Positions 7,619-16,171 of a stretch of 64,000 nucleotides of DNA are shown here, one piece after another (within the stretch, counting starts at the first letter, position 1; every line of letters begins with the position of its first letter). The position numbers and the translations under genes were made by a program. The notes under the pieces were generated by a model. That model was not told the origin of the DNA and searched no databases. It worked only from the letters and a program-made list of their open reading frames with translations. This DNA comes from Lewinellaceae bacterium (GTDB lineage Bacteria; Bacteroidota; Bacteroidia; Chitinophagales; Saprospiraceae). Location of the stretch: positions 496,001-560,000 of the forward strand of contig JACJYC010000002.1 in NCBI GenBank assembly GCA_020636325.1. Direction: 5' to 3'.

Positions 7619-10096
7619 ATGAAATACGACCTGCATCATATTGCCCGTATCCTACAGGCGGATATATTCCCGGGCGATTTCCCGGCAGCGGAAATTGACC
7701 ACCTGATCACCGACAGCCGTCATATCGGCGCTCCGGCAAACTCACTCTTTTTTGCACTGCAGGGGCCTAATCGGGACGGTCACGATTTTATCGCACCGGC
7801 CTATCAGGGAGGAGTACGCGCATTTGTCGTCAGTAAATTGCCGGAAACCGGATTATTCCCGGATGCCTGTTTTATGCTGCTCCGGGGCTCATCCACGCTT
7901 GATGCCCTGCAAAGCCTCGCCGCATTTCACCGGTCGCGATTTCAGCTGCCCGTGATCGGCATTACAGGCAGCAACGGCAAAACCATTGTAAAGGAATGGC
8001 TCTATTCGGTGCTGTCCGGGCACTGGAAATGTGTCCGGAGCCCGAGAAGCTATAACTCCCAGATCGGCGTTCCGCTCTCGGTCTGGCTGATCGAACCTGA
8101 CCATCAAATCGGCATTTTTGAAGCCGGCATTTCAAAACCCGGCGAAATGAACAGGCTGGCATCCGTCATCCGGCCCGATATCGGCATTTTTACCAATATC
8201 GGACCCGCTCATGACGCGGGATTTGCCGACCGGAATCAGAAAATCGAAGAAAAACTGCTGCTCTTTCAGCATGCCGGTCTGATCATTTACCGGAAGGGAG
8301 AGCCTATTGTAGAAGATGCATTGCTGAGCCTCAATCGGCCGGTTTTTTCCTGGTCTACCATCGGGCCTGCAGACCTTGAAGTAACCCAAACCCGGGATTC
8401 CGGTTCCGGCACGGAAATCACCGCCTTGTTCCAGGGTAAGCCCATACAGGTCACTATTCCGTTTACGGATGAGGCCGCTGTGGAAAATGCGCTCCATGTC
8501 TGGTCCGCAGCCTTGGCGCTCGGTATGCCTCATGACCGGATCGCCGCCCGTTTGAGCCGCCTTGATCCGATTGAAATGCGCCTGGAACTGCGGGAGGGCA
8601 TCAACGGCTGCACGCTCATCAATGACAGCTACAACGCCGATTTTCAATCGCTTTCCGTTGCCCTGCATTTCATGAGCAAACAACGGCATCGGGGTAAAAA
8701 AACCCTTTTTCTGTCAGATTTTCTCGAGGTCGGCCCCAATGAAAAGCGGGATTTCTACCGGCGGGTAGCTCGTTTGCTGCAGGAGGAAGGGATCAGCCGG
8801 GTTTTCGGTATCGGCAAGGAAGTGGCGGAGTTGCGACAGCACTTGCCCGATGATATCACCATGTTCTTTTTCCCTTCTACGGAAACCTTTCTGGCATCCT
8901 TCCGCCAAAGCGATTTTTTCCAGGAAGCCATCCTGCTCAAAGGGGCAAGGCCGTTTGCATTCGAACGGATCGCCAAACGCCTGCAACCTCATACCCACCG
9001 GACGGTACTCGAAGTAGACCTTGCCGGCATCTCTTCCAACCTGCAGGCATTCCGCCGGTCTCTGGCCCCGGGCGTCCGGCTTATGGTGATGGTGAAAGCC
9101 GGCGCTTACGGCAGCGGCAGCATCGAAGTAGCCCGGCTCCTTTCCTACCATCATGTCGATTACCTCGCCGTAGCCTATGCCGACGAAGGGGTCGACTTGC
9201 GGCGGAACGGCATTGTTACCCCCATCCTGGTGCTCAACCCCGAACCGGCCACTTTTGACGCCCTGGTCGAATATGATCTCGAACCCGAAATCTACAGCCT
9301 GAAACAACTCCGGGAACTGGCCGCATTCGCAGATGAGCGCCAACTGACCATGTCCATTCACCTGAAACTGGATACGGGGATGCACCGGCTGGGCTTCGAA
9401 CCCGCACAGGTCCCAGAATTGATCGGGCAGCTGACCCGGTACCCCTTTTTGCAGGTCAGATCGGTCTTTACCCACCTCGCCGCCAGCGAATCTTCGGCCT
9501 TTGACGGGTTCACCCGCCAGCAAATGGACCGTTACAATGCCATGTTTGACTCGCTGGCCCAGGCCCTGGGTTACCGTCCGTTGAAACACGCGTTAAACTC
9601 CAGCGGCATTTCCCGGTTTCCGGAATACCAGATGGATATGGTGCGCCTGGGAATCGGTCTGTACGGCATTGGTCAGGGCCCTGACCGGGGCGGCAAACTC
9701 CTTCCCGCGCTGACCCTCAAGGCCACCGTCTCCCAGATCAGGGACCTGCCCCCGGGAGAAACCGTGAGTTACGGCAGATCGGGAAAAATAATGTCGCCGC
9801 GGCGAATCGCCACCATCAGCCTGGGCTATGCCGACGGATTGAAGAGATCGGCCGGCAACGGGGCCTTCAGCGTATGCATCCGGGATAAAGCCGCTCCAAC
9901 CGTTGGAAATGTCTGCATGGATATGACCATGGTGGACGTCACCGGCATTCCGGGCGTGCAGGAAGGTGACGTCGCCGTTATTTTCGGTCCTACCTGGCCG
10001 GTCGAGCAATTGGCTCAGGCCACCGGCACGATCCCGTATGAGGTATTTTCCGGTATTTCGCCAAGGGTCAAACGGGTGTACGTGCAAGAGCAATAA
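7619..10096 (+). CDS. Bifunctional MurF ligase / alanine racemase
   Basis: A fusion of two peptidoglycan precursor enzymes, 825 residues, cytoplasmic. Residues ~1-455 are UDP-MurNAc-tripeptide:D-Ala-D-Ala ligase, with the Mur ATP loop GSNGKT at 117-122 and LINDSYNAD. Residues ~458-825 are a PLP-dependent alanine racemase, with the PLP lysine K493 in VMVKAGAYG, the catalytic tyrosine Y737 in SLGYADG, and VGNVCMDMTMVDVT. One chain thus makes D-alanine and also adds D-Ala-D-Ala. The fusion is known in Bacteroidota. The Met at 7619 gives the expected MurF N-terminus; an ATG at 7609 is out of frame. Confidence 0.96.
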   Translation: MKYDLHHIARILQADIFPGDFPAAEIDHLITDSRHIGAPANSLFFALQGPNRDGHDFIAPAYQGGVRAFVVSKLPETGLFPDACFMLLRGSSTLDALQSLAAFHRSRFQLPVIGITGSNGKTIVKEWLYSVLSGHWKCVRSPRSYNSQIGVPLSVWLIEPDHQIGIFEAGISKPGEMNRLASVIRPDIGIFTNIGPAHDAGFADRNQKIEEKLLLFQHAGLIIYRKGEPIVEDALLSLNRPVFSWSTIGPADLEVTQTRDSGSGTEITALFQGKPIQVTIPFTDEAAVENALHVWSAALALGMPHDRIAARLSRLDPIEMRLELREGINGCTLINDSYNADFQSLSVALHFMSKQRHRGKKTLFLSDFLEVGPNEKRDFYRRVARLLQEEGISRVFGIGKEVAELRQHLPDDITMFFFPSTETFLASFRQSDFFQEAILLKGARPFAFERIAKRLQPHTHRTVLEVDLAGISSNLQAFRRSLAPGVRLMVMVKAGAYGSGSIEVARLLSYHHVDYLAVAYADEGVDLRRNGIVTPILVLNPEPATFDALVEYDLEPEIYSLKQLRELAAFADERQLTMSIHLKLDTGMHRLGFEPAQVPELIGQLTRYPFLQVRSVFTHLAASESSAFDGFTRQQMDRYNAMFDSLAQALGYRPLKHALNSSGISRFPEYQMDMVRLGIGLYGIGQGPDRGGKLLPALTLKATVSQIRDLPPGETVSYGRSGKIMSPRRIATISLGYADGLKRSAGNGAFSVCIRDKAAPTVGNVCMDMTMVDVTGIPGVQEGDVAVIFGPTWPVEQLAQATGTIPYEVFSGISPRVKRVYVQEQ

Positions 10097-10178
10097 TTTT
10101 TCGGATAAAATAGCGTTTCGCATATCGGAATGGCGCGGTATTTGCAGATCATTAACAATTGACTTACAATCCTTGAGG

Positions 10179-10207
10179 TTGGTTTCCGTTCCTTATTACT
10201 AACTTTG
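10179..10207 (+). promoter_or_regulatory. Putative Bacteroidota-type promoter
   Basis: A TAACTTTG box at 10200-10207 fits the -7 consensus TAnnTTTG exactly, with a TTGG 17 bp upstream as a possible -33 element. It lies 27 bp before the first foldase gene. Confidence 0.5.
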
Positions 10208-10233
10208 CAGCGCTTTTTAAAAATCAAAATAAA

Positions 10234-12210
10234 ATGACACAACGAATTTTTGCTTCGATTTGCCTGGTGGTGGCTTTTGCAGGATACCTGCGGGCCCAGG
10301 GCGGACAGGATCCCGTATTGTTTTCTGTGAACAACGCCCCTGTACATGTGTCTGAATTCAAGTACATCTACGGCAAAACCAACGGTCAGAATGCCGACTA
10401 TACCAAAAAATCGCTTGAAGAGTACCTCGATCTCTATGTGAAATTCAAGCTGAAGGTCCAGAAAGCGCGCCAGATGCGGCTGGATACTATCCCCCAACTC
10501 ATTGATGAACTGGCCGGTTATCGCCGCCAATTGGCCGACGCATACCTGATCGACCGGACGGTGACCGACAAATTGACCAAAGAAGCATACGATCGCATCC
10601 AGCAGGATGTCGATATCAGTCATATCCTCGTAAAGATCCTGCCCGACGCCACCCCTGCCGATACCCTGGCGGCTTATGAGAAAATCATGGACGCCAAAAA
10701 GCGCATTATGGGCGGTGAAACATTTGAATCCATAGCGCAGAAAGTTTCCGATGACCGGAGCGCTTCCGTTAACGGCGGCCGGATCGGGTTTGTTACCGCC
10801 ATTTTCCCCAGAGGATTGTACGAACTGGAAACGGCAGCCTACACGGCGCCGCTGAACAAATTAACCGGTCCGATCCGGACCGAAGCCGGATATCACCTGG
10901 TCATCGTTCACGAACGCAGGCCGACTTACGGCCAGCTCGAAGCGGCCCACATCCTGCTTCGTTTCGATTCGAGCGACCCCAACAGCAACAAGCCCCGGAT
11001 CGACAGCCTCTATAAACTCCTGGTGGCAGGCGCTGACTTTGACGGCCTGGCGACCAAATACAGCCAGGACCGCCAGACAGCACAACGCGGCGGCTATATC
11101 GGTTTCTTCGGAATCCAGCAACTGGAAAAACCCTTCGAAGAAGCCGCTTTCAGCCTCAAAAACGACGGCGATTTCTCCGAACCATTCCGTACCAGCGTCG
11201 GTTGGCATATCGTGAAGCGAATTTCTCACAAGGGCATACAACCTTATAACATCGAGAAAAGTCGTTTAGAAACGAAAATCAGCCAGGATCCCCGCTTTGC
11301 AAAGGCAAAAGCCGAAATGCTGGCCAGGCTCAAAAAGGAAGACAACCTCCGGGAACAGAAGGACGTACTGGATAATTTTGTAGGCAGCCTGACCGATACT
11401 TTCCTGACTTTCAAATGGAAAGCACCGGAAATGAAATCGGAAAAGACCCTCTTTTCACTGGGCAAGGACTACAAGGTCACCCTGGGCGATTTCACGGATT
11501 ACCTGGGTCGCGCTTCCCGCGAACGCCTCCGGATGGGACGCGGCGGCGATGTATCGGCAGCGGCCCACACCCTGTACAACAGTTTTGTGGACGAACAGAT
11601 AATGAAATTCGAAGAAGGCAGGCTGGAAGAAAAATATCCGGAATTCAAGTCCCTGATGCGGGAATACGAGGAAGGCATCCTGTTGTTCGAAGCTACCAAA
11701 TCCCTGGTATGGGATAAGGCTTCCCAGGATTCAGTCGGCCTGGAAAAATTCTACGAAACCATCCGGGGCAAATACCGGTGGGGGCAGCGGGCTGAAACCT
11801 CCGTTTTCAGGATCAGCGATCAATACAAGGACCAGGTCGAGGAAATCCGGAATTTCGCCGCCGCCCATTCCGTCGCCGAAACCCAGGCCAAATACAATAC
11901 GCCTGAGGCGATTATCGTGAACGTAGAAGAGGAAACCCTGGAAAAAACCCGGAATCCGACGCTCGACCAGATCGAATGGAAACCCGGCAATACCACCAAG
12001 GCTACTCAGTTGCCAAGAAGTAAGACCCTGGTGTTCTACAAAATTGAAAAGGTCTTGCCGGCTACCGAAAAAACCCTGGCTGAAGCGCGGGGTTATATCC
12101 TGGCTGACTATCAGGACTACCTGGAAAAACAATGGGTTGACCAGTTGGCCAAAGAATTCACCGTCAAGATCAACCAGGATGTATTGGAAAGCCTGGTTGT
12201 GAAAAAATAA
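10234..12210 (+). CDS. Periplasmic peptidyl-prolyl isomerase with two parvulin domains
   Basis: Envelope foldase of 658 residues. A signal peptide (MTQRIFASICLVVAFAGYLRAQ) leads into a SurA-like N-terminal helical region. Two parvulin rotamase domains follow. The first covers ~125-230 (DISHILVKI, FESIAQKVSDD, NGGRIGFV, GPIRTEAGYHLVIV) and the second ~235-335 (EAAHILLRF, FDGLATKYSQD, RGGYIGFFG, TSVGWHIVKR). A long C-terminal region rich in charged residues has no recognised domain. It heads a co-directional run of three related foldase genes with gaps of 30 and 50 bp, so one transcript is likely. Clients are probably outer-membrane barrels, as for SurA, which is inference. Confidence 0.9.
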   Translation: MTQRIFASICLVVAFAGYLRAQGGQDPVLFSVNNAPVHVSEFKYIYGKTNGQNADYTKKSLEEYLDLYVKFKLKVQKARQMRLDTIPQLIDELAGYRRQLADAYLIDRTVTDKLTKEAYDRIQQDVDISHILVKILPDATPADTLAAYEKIMDAKKRIMGGETFESIAQKVSDDRSASVNGGRIGFVTAIFPRGLYELETAAYTAPLNKLTGPIRTEAGYHLVIVHERRPTYGQLEAAHILLRFDSSDPNSNKPRIDSLYKLLVAGADFDGLATKYSQDRQTAQRGGYIGFFGIQQLEKPFEEAAFSLKNDGDFSEPFRTSVGWHIVKRISHKGIQPYNIEKSRLETKISQDPRFAKAKAEMLARLKKEDNLREQKDVLDNFVGSLTDTFLTFKWKAPEMKSEKTLFSLGKDYKVTLGDFTDYLGRASRERLRMGRGGDVSAAAHTLYNSFVDEQIMKFEEGRLEEKYPEFKSLMREYEEGILLFEATKSLVWDKASQDSVGLEKFYETIRGKYRWGQRAETSVFRISDQYKDQVEEIRNFAAAHSVAETQAKYNTPEAIIVNVEEETLEKTRNPTLDQIEWKPGNTTKATQLPRSKTLVFYKIEKVLPATEKTLAEARGYILADYQDYLEKQWVDQLAKEFTVKINQDVLESLVVKK

Positions 12211-12240
12211 AATGCCTGAATACAACAGGCAGCATGAGGC

Positions 12241-13107
12241 ATGCTCAAAAGGCTTAAAATTATTTTCCTGTCTGCACTTCCTTTTTTATTCGGTATCGCA
12301 GGATGCCAATCCAAAAAAGGAGAACTTGAAGGCGATAAGCCTTTAGCCCGGGTGCAGAACAAGATCCTGTACCTGTCGGAACTGGACGGCATGTTCCCTC
12401 CTGAAGCCACTTCAGGAGACAGTACGGCCATCATCGACAGCTATATCCAACGTTGGATACGGGAAACCGTCCTGATGCAGGAAGCCGAACGAAATGTGCC
12501 GAGCGACCTGAACATTGACAAGCTCGTCCGGGATTATCGCGCGTCGCTCATTAAGCACAACTACGAAAAAGTGCTGGTGGAGCAACGGCTGGATTCTACG
12601 ATTTCACAGGCTGAACTGACCGATTTTTACGAGCGCAACAAGGACCAATACCAGCTGGAAACGCCGATAATCCGTTGTTACTTCATCAAGGTGCCGCTGC
12701 CTGTGCCGCAGGAGGAAAAGGTCAGGCGCTGGTGGAGCAGCAGCAAAAAGGAAGATTTCGGCTCCCTGGTGGCTTATTGCAACCGTTATGCGGCAGCCCA
12801 TTTGCTGGACGACAGCGTCTGGTACAGCCTGGAAGATATAGAGGCTGAAATGCCGCCGGGCACCATTACTGCCGACAACGTCAGTTCCAAAAGGGAATTT
12901 ACGCAGAAGGACAGCAACAATCAATACTTTTTCCGGTTATTTGAATTGAAGAACCGGAAGGAGATCGCCCCCCTGTCGTACATCGAAGGACAGGCGCGAA
13001 AGTTCATCCTGCACCAGCGAATGCTCAAATTGCTCGAAGAGGCCAAGGAAGACCTGTTCCAGCGCGAGCAAAGAAGAAATAACGTGGAAATACTGTTTTC
13101 CCATTGA
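12241..13107 (+). CDS. SurA-N-like lipoprotein without a parvulin domain
   Basis: Predicted lipoprotein of 288 residues. The signal ends in the lipobox FGIAGCQSKK. The body resembles the helical SurA N-terminal chaperone region (LSELDGMFPPE...YIQRWIRETVLMQEA, then the FYERNKDQY motif typical of the linker before the rotamase). No rotamase signature follows. It lies between two genes encoding full PPIase proteins, so a chaperone-only partner is a reasonable guess. I know the family only as Bacteroidota proteins labelled peptidyl-prolyl isomerase by homology. The ATG at 12241 is chosen because it starts the signal peptide. Confidence 0.75.
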   Translation: MLKRLKIIFLSALPFLFGIAGCQSKKGELEGDKPLARVQNKILYLSELDGMFPPEATSGDSTAIIDSYIQRWIRETVLMQEAERNVPSDLNIDKLVRDYRASLIKHNYEKVLVEQRLDSTISQAELTDFYERNKDQYQLETPIIRCYFIKVPLPVPQEEKVRRWWSSSKKEDFGSLVAYCNRYAAAHLLDDSVWYSLEDIEAEMPPGTITADNVSSKREFTQKDSNNQYFFRLFELKNRKEIAPLSYIEGQARKFILHQRMLKLLEEAKEDLFQREQRRNNVEILFSH

Positions 13108-13157
13108 TAAATTTGCCGCTAATCCATTCGGCGCATCATCCATAACCGGGAGTTTTT

Positions 13158-14516
13158 ATGAGGTCATTATTCATTACGCTTGCATTTTTTGCCATTTCGG
13201 TCTTTAGGATCTCCGCTCAATCGGAAGTTATCGACAAGGTCGTCGCCACCGTCGGCGGAGAAACCGTTTTGCTCTCGGAAGTTGAAGAACAATTCGCACT
13301 TACGGAAGCCCAACGGGGTGTTTTGCCCGCCGAGGCCCGGTGCGAAATCATGAATCAGATCCTCATCACCAAATTGCTGCTCAACCAGTCAAAACTGGAT
13401 AGCATCGAGGTAACTGATGAAGAGGTGGAAGACCAGCTCAATGCCCGTATAGAGCGCATCCTGGGCTATATGAACAATGATGTCAGCCAGTTTGAAGCTT
13501 ATTACGGTCAGTCCATCAGCCAGGTAAAGGACCAATTCAGGGAAGACCTCAAGAATCAGCTGCTGGTGGAAAGAATGCGTTCCAATGTGATCAACAGCAT
13601 CACAGTAACCCCCTCCGAAGTAAAGTCTTTTTTCCGCCGCATACCGAATGACAGCCTACCGTATTTCAATTCTGAGGTTGAAATCGGCGAAATCGTTTAC
13701 AAGCCGAAGATCAATGCCGAAGAAAAGAAAGCGGCAACCGAAAAACTTGAAATGATCCGGGAGAAAATCCTGAACGGCGAAGCCACCTTCGAGGAAATGG
13801 CCCAGAAATTTTCGGATGACGGTTCTGCCCGCGGCGGCGGCGACCTGGGCTGGACCCGGCGGGGTAAATTCGTTCCCGAGTTCGAAGCCGCAGCCTACAA
13901 ACTGGAAAAAGACGAGATCTCACCTGTTGTGGAATCCCAGTTCGGTTTCCATATCATACAGATGCTCGAACGCAGGGGCAACTCCATCCACGTACGCCAT
14001 ATCCTGATCAAGCCGGCAGTAACCGATGCCGACCTCGAACTGGCCAGGGTTCACCTCGACTCCATCCGGCACCTGATCGCTATTGATTCGCTTGGTTTTT
14101 CGCAGGCGGTCAAACAGTTTTCGGATAAGGAGCAGCAAAGTTTCAACAATGACGGCCGGATGGTCAATCCCACTACGGGGAATACATTCTTCGAAATTGG
14201 CGATCTCGATCCGGATATCTACTTTGCCATTGATACCCTTGAGATAAACGAAATCTCCGCCCCTTTCCAGTTCCGCGATCCTACGGGAGAGATTTATTTC
14301 CGCATTGCCCAATTGCAGTCGCGTACAAGCCCGCACAAGGCCAACCTGGCACTGGATTACTCCAAAATCCAGAAAGCCGCTATTCAGGCCAAACAAAATG
14401 AATTCATCTCCGATTGGGTAGAAGAAAAAATTGACGCCACCTTCATCATGGTCGATCCGCTTTATGCCAATTGCCCCAACCTCAGCATTTGGCGGAAAGA
14501 GGGGATAAAACCGTAG
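13158..14516 (+). CDS. surA: SurA-type periplasmic chaperone/peptidyl-prolyl isomerase
   Basis: Periplasmic chaperone of 452 residues that helps outer-membrane proteins fold. A signal peptide (ending FRISAQS) is followed by the SurA N-domain (VIDKVVATVGGETVLLSEVEEQ) and two parvulin-like domains. The first is complete: EVEIGEIVYKP, FEEMAQKFSDDGSARGGGDLGW, SQFGFHIIQMLERRG. The second (IHVRHILIKP...FSQAVKQFSDKEQ) is more diverged. The order N-domain, P1, P2, C-terminal segment is that of SurA. The Bacteroidota protein has no experimental link here, so the symbol rests on homology. It is last in the foldase run and followed by a hairpin with a T-run. Confidence 0.88.
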   Translation: MRSLFITLAFFAISVFRISAQSEVIDKVVATVGGETVLLSEVEEQFALTEAQRGVLPAEARCEIMNQILITKLLLNQSKLDSIEVTDEEVEDQLNARIERILGYMNNDVSQFEAYYGQSISQVKDQFREDLKNQLLVERMRSNVINSITVTPSEVKSFFRRIPNDSLPYFNSEVEIGEIVYKPKINAEEKKAATEKLEMIREKILNGEATFEEMAQKFSDDGSARGGGDLGWTRRGKFVPEFEAAAYKLEKDEISPVVESQFGFHIIQMLERRGNSIHVRHILIKPAVTDADLELARVHLDSIRHLIAIDSLGFSQAVKQFSDKEQQSFNNDGRMVNPTTGNTFFEIGDLDPDIYFAIDTLEINEISAPFQFRDPTGEIYFRIAQLQSRTSPHKANLALDYSKIQKAAIQAKQNEFISDWVEEKIDATFIMVDPLYANCPNLSIWRKEGIKP

Positions 14517-14558
14517 CGGTTGCCGGATTTAACACTTGAATAACAAGATTTTTTATCC

Positions 14559-14586
14559 CCGGATAAAATAATCCGGTCCGGTTTTT
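14559..14586 (+). terminator. Likely terminator after surA
   Basis: CCGGAT-N6-ATCCGG stem (14559-14576) followed by TCCGGTTTTT, 40 bp after the surA stop. Confidence 0.5.
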
Positions 14587-14679
14587 CATTTAAGCTTTTG
14601 TTAGTTTTACATCTTCAACCTGATTTACGGCCGGATTCAAGGCCGTTCCTCTTTCTACTCTCAGTCTTAACCAATACGC

Positions 14680-14712
14680 CCGTTCCCACCGGAACGGTTC
14701 ATTATTTTTTTA
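14680..14712 (+). terminator. Second hairpin with T-run before the ankyrin gene
   Basis: A 7-bp perfect stem CCGTTCC/GGAACGG (14680-14697) with a 4-nt loop, then TTCATTATTTTTTT. It lies 94 bp beyond the first hairpin and 60 bp before the next start codon. It may be a second stop for surA read-through or end a short RNA; I see no gene in between. Confidence 0.5.
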
Positions 14713-14771
14713 TTTAAACCAATCCGTTTTGAAGCAGCTGTACCATTGTCAACCTGAAAAAGTGAGAAAAT

Positions 14772-15932
14772 ATGAGATTGACGCTGGTTCTTTTTACCCT
14801 GGCCGCTGCGGCATGCCTGCCACAGGCCGGATTCTATGCGCAAACCGACGCACCTGATGCTGCTGTTGTTGCTCCCGCTGCCGCTGTTGCAGAAGCACCC
14901 ATTGAAAAAGAAAATGACAAGCGAAAAAAACGAAAATACTCGGAAGAAGACCGGGTAACCGATTTGTTTGCCGCTGTTCAGGCCGGAGACACCGCCAAAG
15001 TGGCCGACCTGATCGATCCGATGGATTATTACAAACTCAATGAAGCCGGCGAATCGGCCCTTACCCTGGCCATTCAGAATGGCGATGCCCCGATGACTTA
15101 CTTTCTGGAAGAAAAAGCCGTCATCAACCTGAAGAACGGGGCCGGCGAAACACCCCTTACCCTGGCCATAAAAAAAGGGAACGATGAAATCATCCAGATC
15201 ATCCTGCAACGGGCAAAAGCCGGACTGAAAAACGATGCGGGAGAAGCGCCCCTTATGCTGGCGCTGGAAAAAGGAGACCTGCTGCTGGCCCAATCCCTGA
15301 TCGATAACGGCGCCGATGTAAACCGCAAAACGAACGGCGCTACGCCTATGTCCAAAGCGGTATCAGCCAACAATGTGAAAGCCGTTGCCATGCTCATCCG
15401 GAACGGCGCCGACCCCAGCCAGGCCAACGACGACGGCGATATCCCGCTGTACATTGCCGTACGAAACGGCTATAATGTCATAGCCGGCATCCTGTTGTAC
15501 AAAAGCAACAAACCGGATAAAGACGCCAACTGGAAAACCGATATGGGCGAAACGCTCCTGAACATTGCCATAGATAAGGAATATGAGCAAATTGCCCGCA
15601 TTCTCCTGGATTTCGGAGCCGATCCCAACCTGGAAGACTTCATGGAAAATACGAGCCTGAACATCGCCTCGGAAAAGGGGCAGACAGAAATGGTCATGCT
15701 GCTCCTTGACCAGGGCGCCGACCCCAACCACGCCAATATCATGGGCGGAACACCGGTTACTGCAGCAGCCCAAAACGGCCACCTCGACCTGGCGCAAACC
15801 CTGGCAGCACACGGCGCCAACCCGGGCAGGCGCAATTTCGAAGGCTTCGCAGCTGCCGATTTCGGCATCAGTGAAGCCTCCATGACCGACCCAATGTTAA
15901 TTAACGAAGTTTTGGATGCAACCCAACAATAA
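14772..15932 (+). CDS. Exported ankyrin-repeat protein
   Basis: Protein of 386 residues with a signal peptide (MRLTLVLFTLAAAACLPQAGFYAQ), an Ala/Val/Pro low-complexity linker, and a basic patch (KRKKRK, residues ~54-59). About nine to ten ankyrin repeats follow from residue ~65, recognisable as GETPLTLAIKKGN, LLLAQSLIDNGADVN and MVMLLLDQGADPNHAN. Ankyrin stacks bind other proteins; the partner is unknown. The signal places it in the periplasm or outside. It stands alone between hairpins. Confidence 0.85.
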   Translation: MRLTLVLFTLAAAACLPQAGFYAQTDAPDAAVVAPAAAVAEAPIEKENDKRKKRKYSEEDRVTDLFAAVQAGDTAKVADLIDPMDYYKLNEAGESALTLAIQNGDAPMTYFLEEKAVINLKNGAGETPLTLAIKKGNDEIIQIILQRAKAGLKNDAGEAPLMLALEKGDLLLAQSLIDNGADVNRKTNGATPMSKAVSANNVKAVAMLIRNGADPSQANDDGDIPLYIAVRNGYNVIAGILLYKSNKPDKDANWKTDMGETLLNIAIDKEYEQIARILLDFGADPNLEDFMENTSLNIASEKGQTEMVMLLLDQGADPNHANIMGGTPVTAAAQNGHLDLAQTLAAHGANPGRRNFEGFAAADFGISEASMTDPMLINEVLDATQQ

Positions 15933-15999
15933 GACGAAACGGCCGTCGTTCTATTGGCCGTTAATCTGATCACATCCAACCGGATACGCATTAGATGAC

Positions 16000-16046
16000 C
16001 TTGTCCCGCCTGGCGAACGGGTACCCCTGACAACAGGCGGGACAAG
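16000..16046. repeat. 13-bp perfect inverted repeat, intergenic
   Basis: CTTGTCCCGCCTG (16000-16012) pairs perfectly with CAGGCGGGACAAG (16034-16046) across a 21-nt loop that itself holds the palindrome GGGTACCC. No T-run follows, so it is not a normal terminator. It could be a dispersed structured repeat or an RNA hairpin. Confidence 0.6.
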
Positions 16047-16136
16047 AATGATTGCAATTGTGAATGCGGCCGGATTGGAAAGGCCCGGCCCCCCTGAAAA
16101 CATCCAAATGAGACTTTGTTGATAGGGATTAATAGG

Positions 16137-16168
16137 AAGGGACGTTGTATTGCGTCCCTTTTTTTTAT
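16137..16168 (+). terminator. Intrinsic terminator
   Basis: AAGGGACG-N8-CGTCCCTT stem (16137-16160) followed by a run of eight Ts. It ends plus-strand transcription after the ankyrin gene, just before the convergent cysS. Confidence 0.8.
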
Positions 16169-16171
16169 TGA

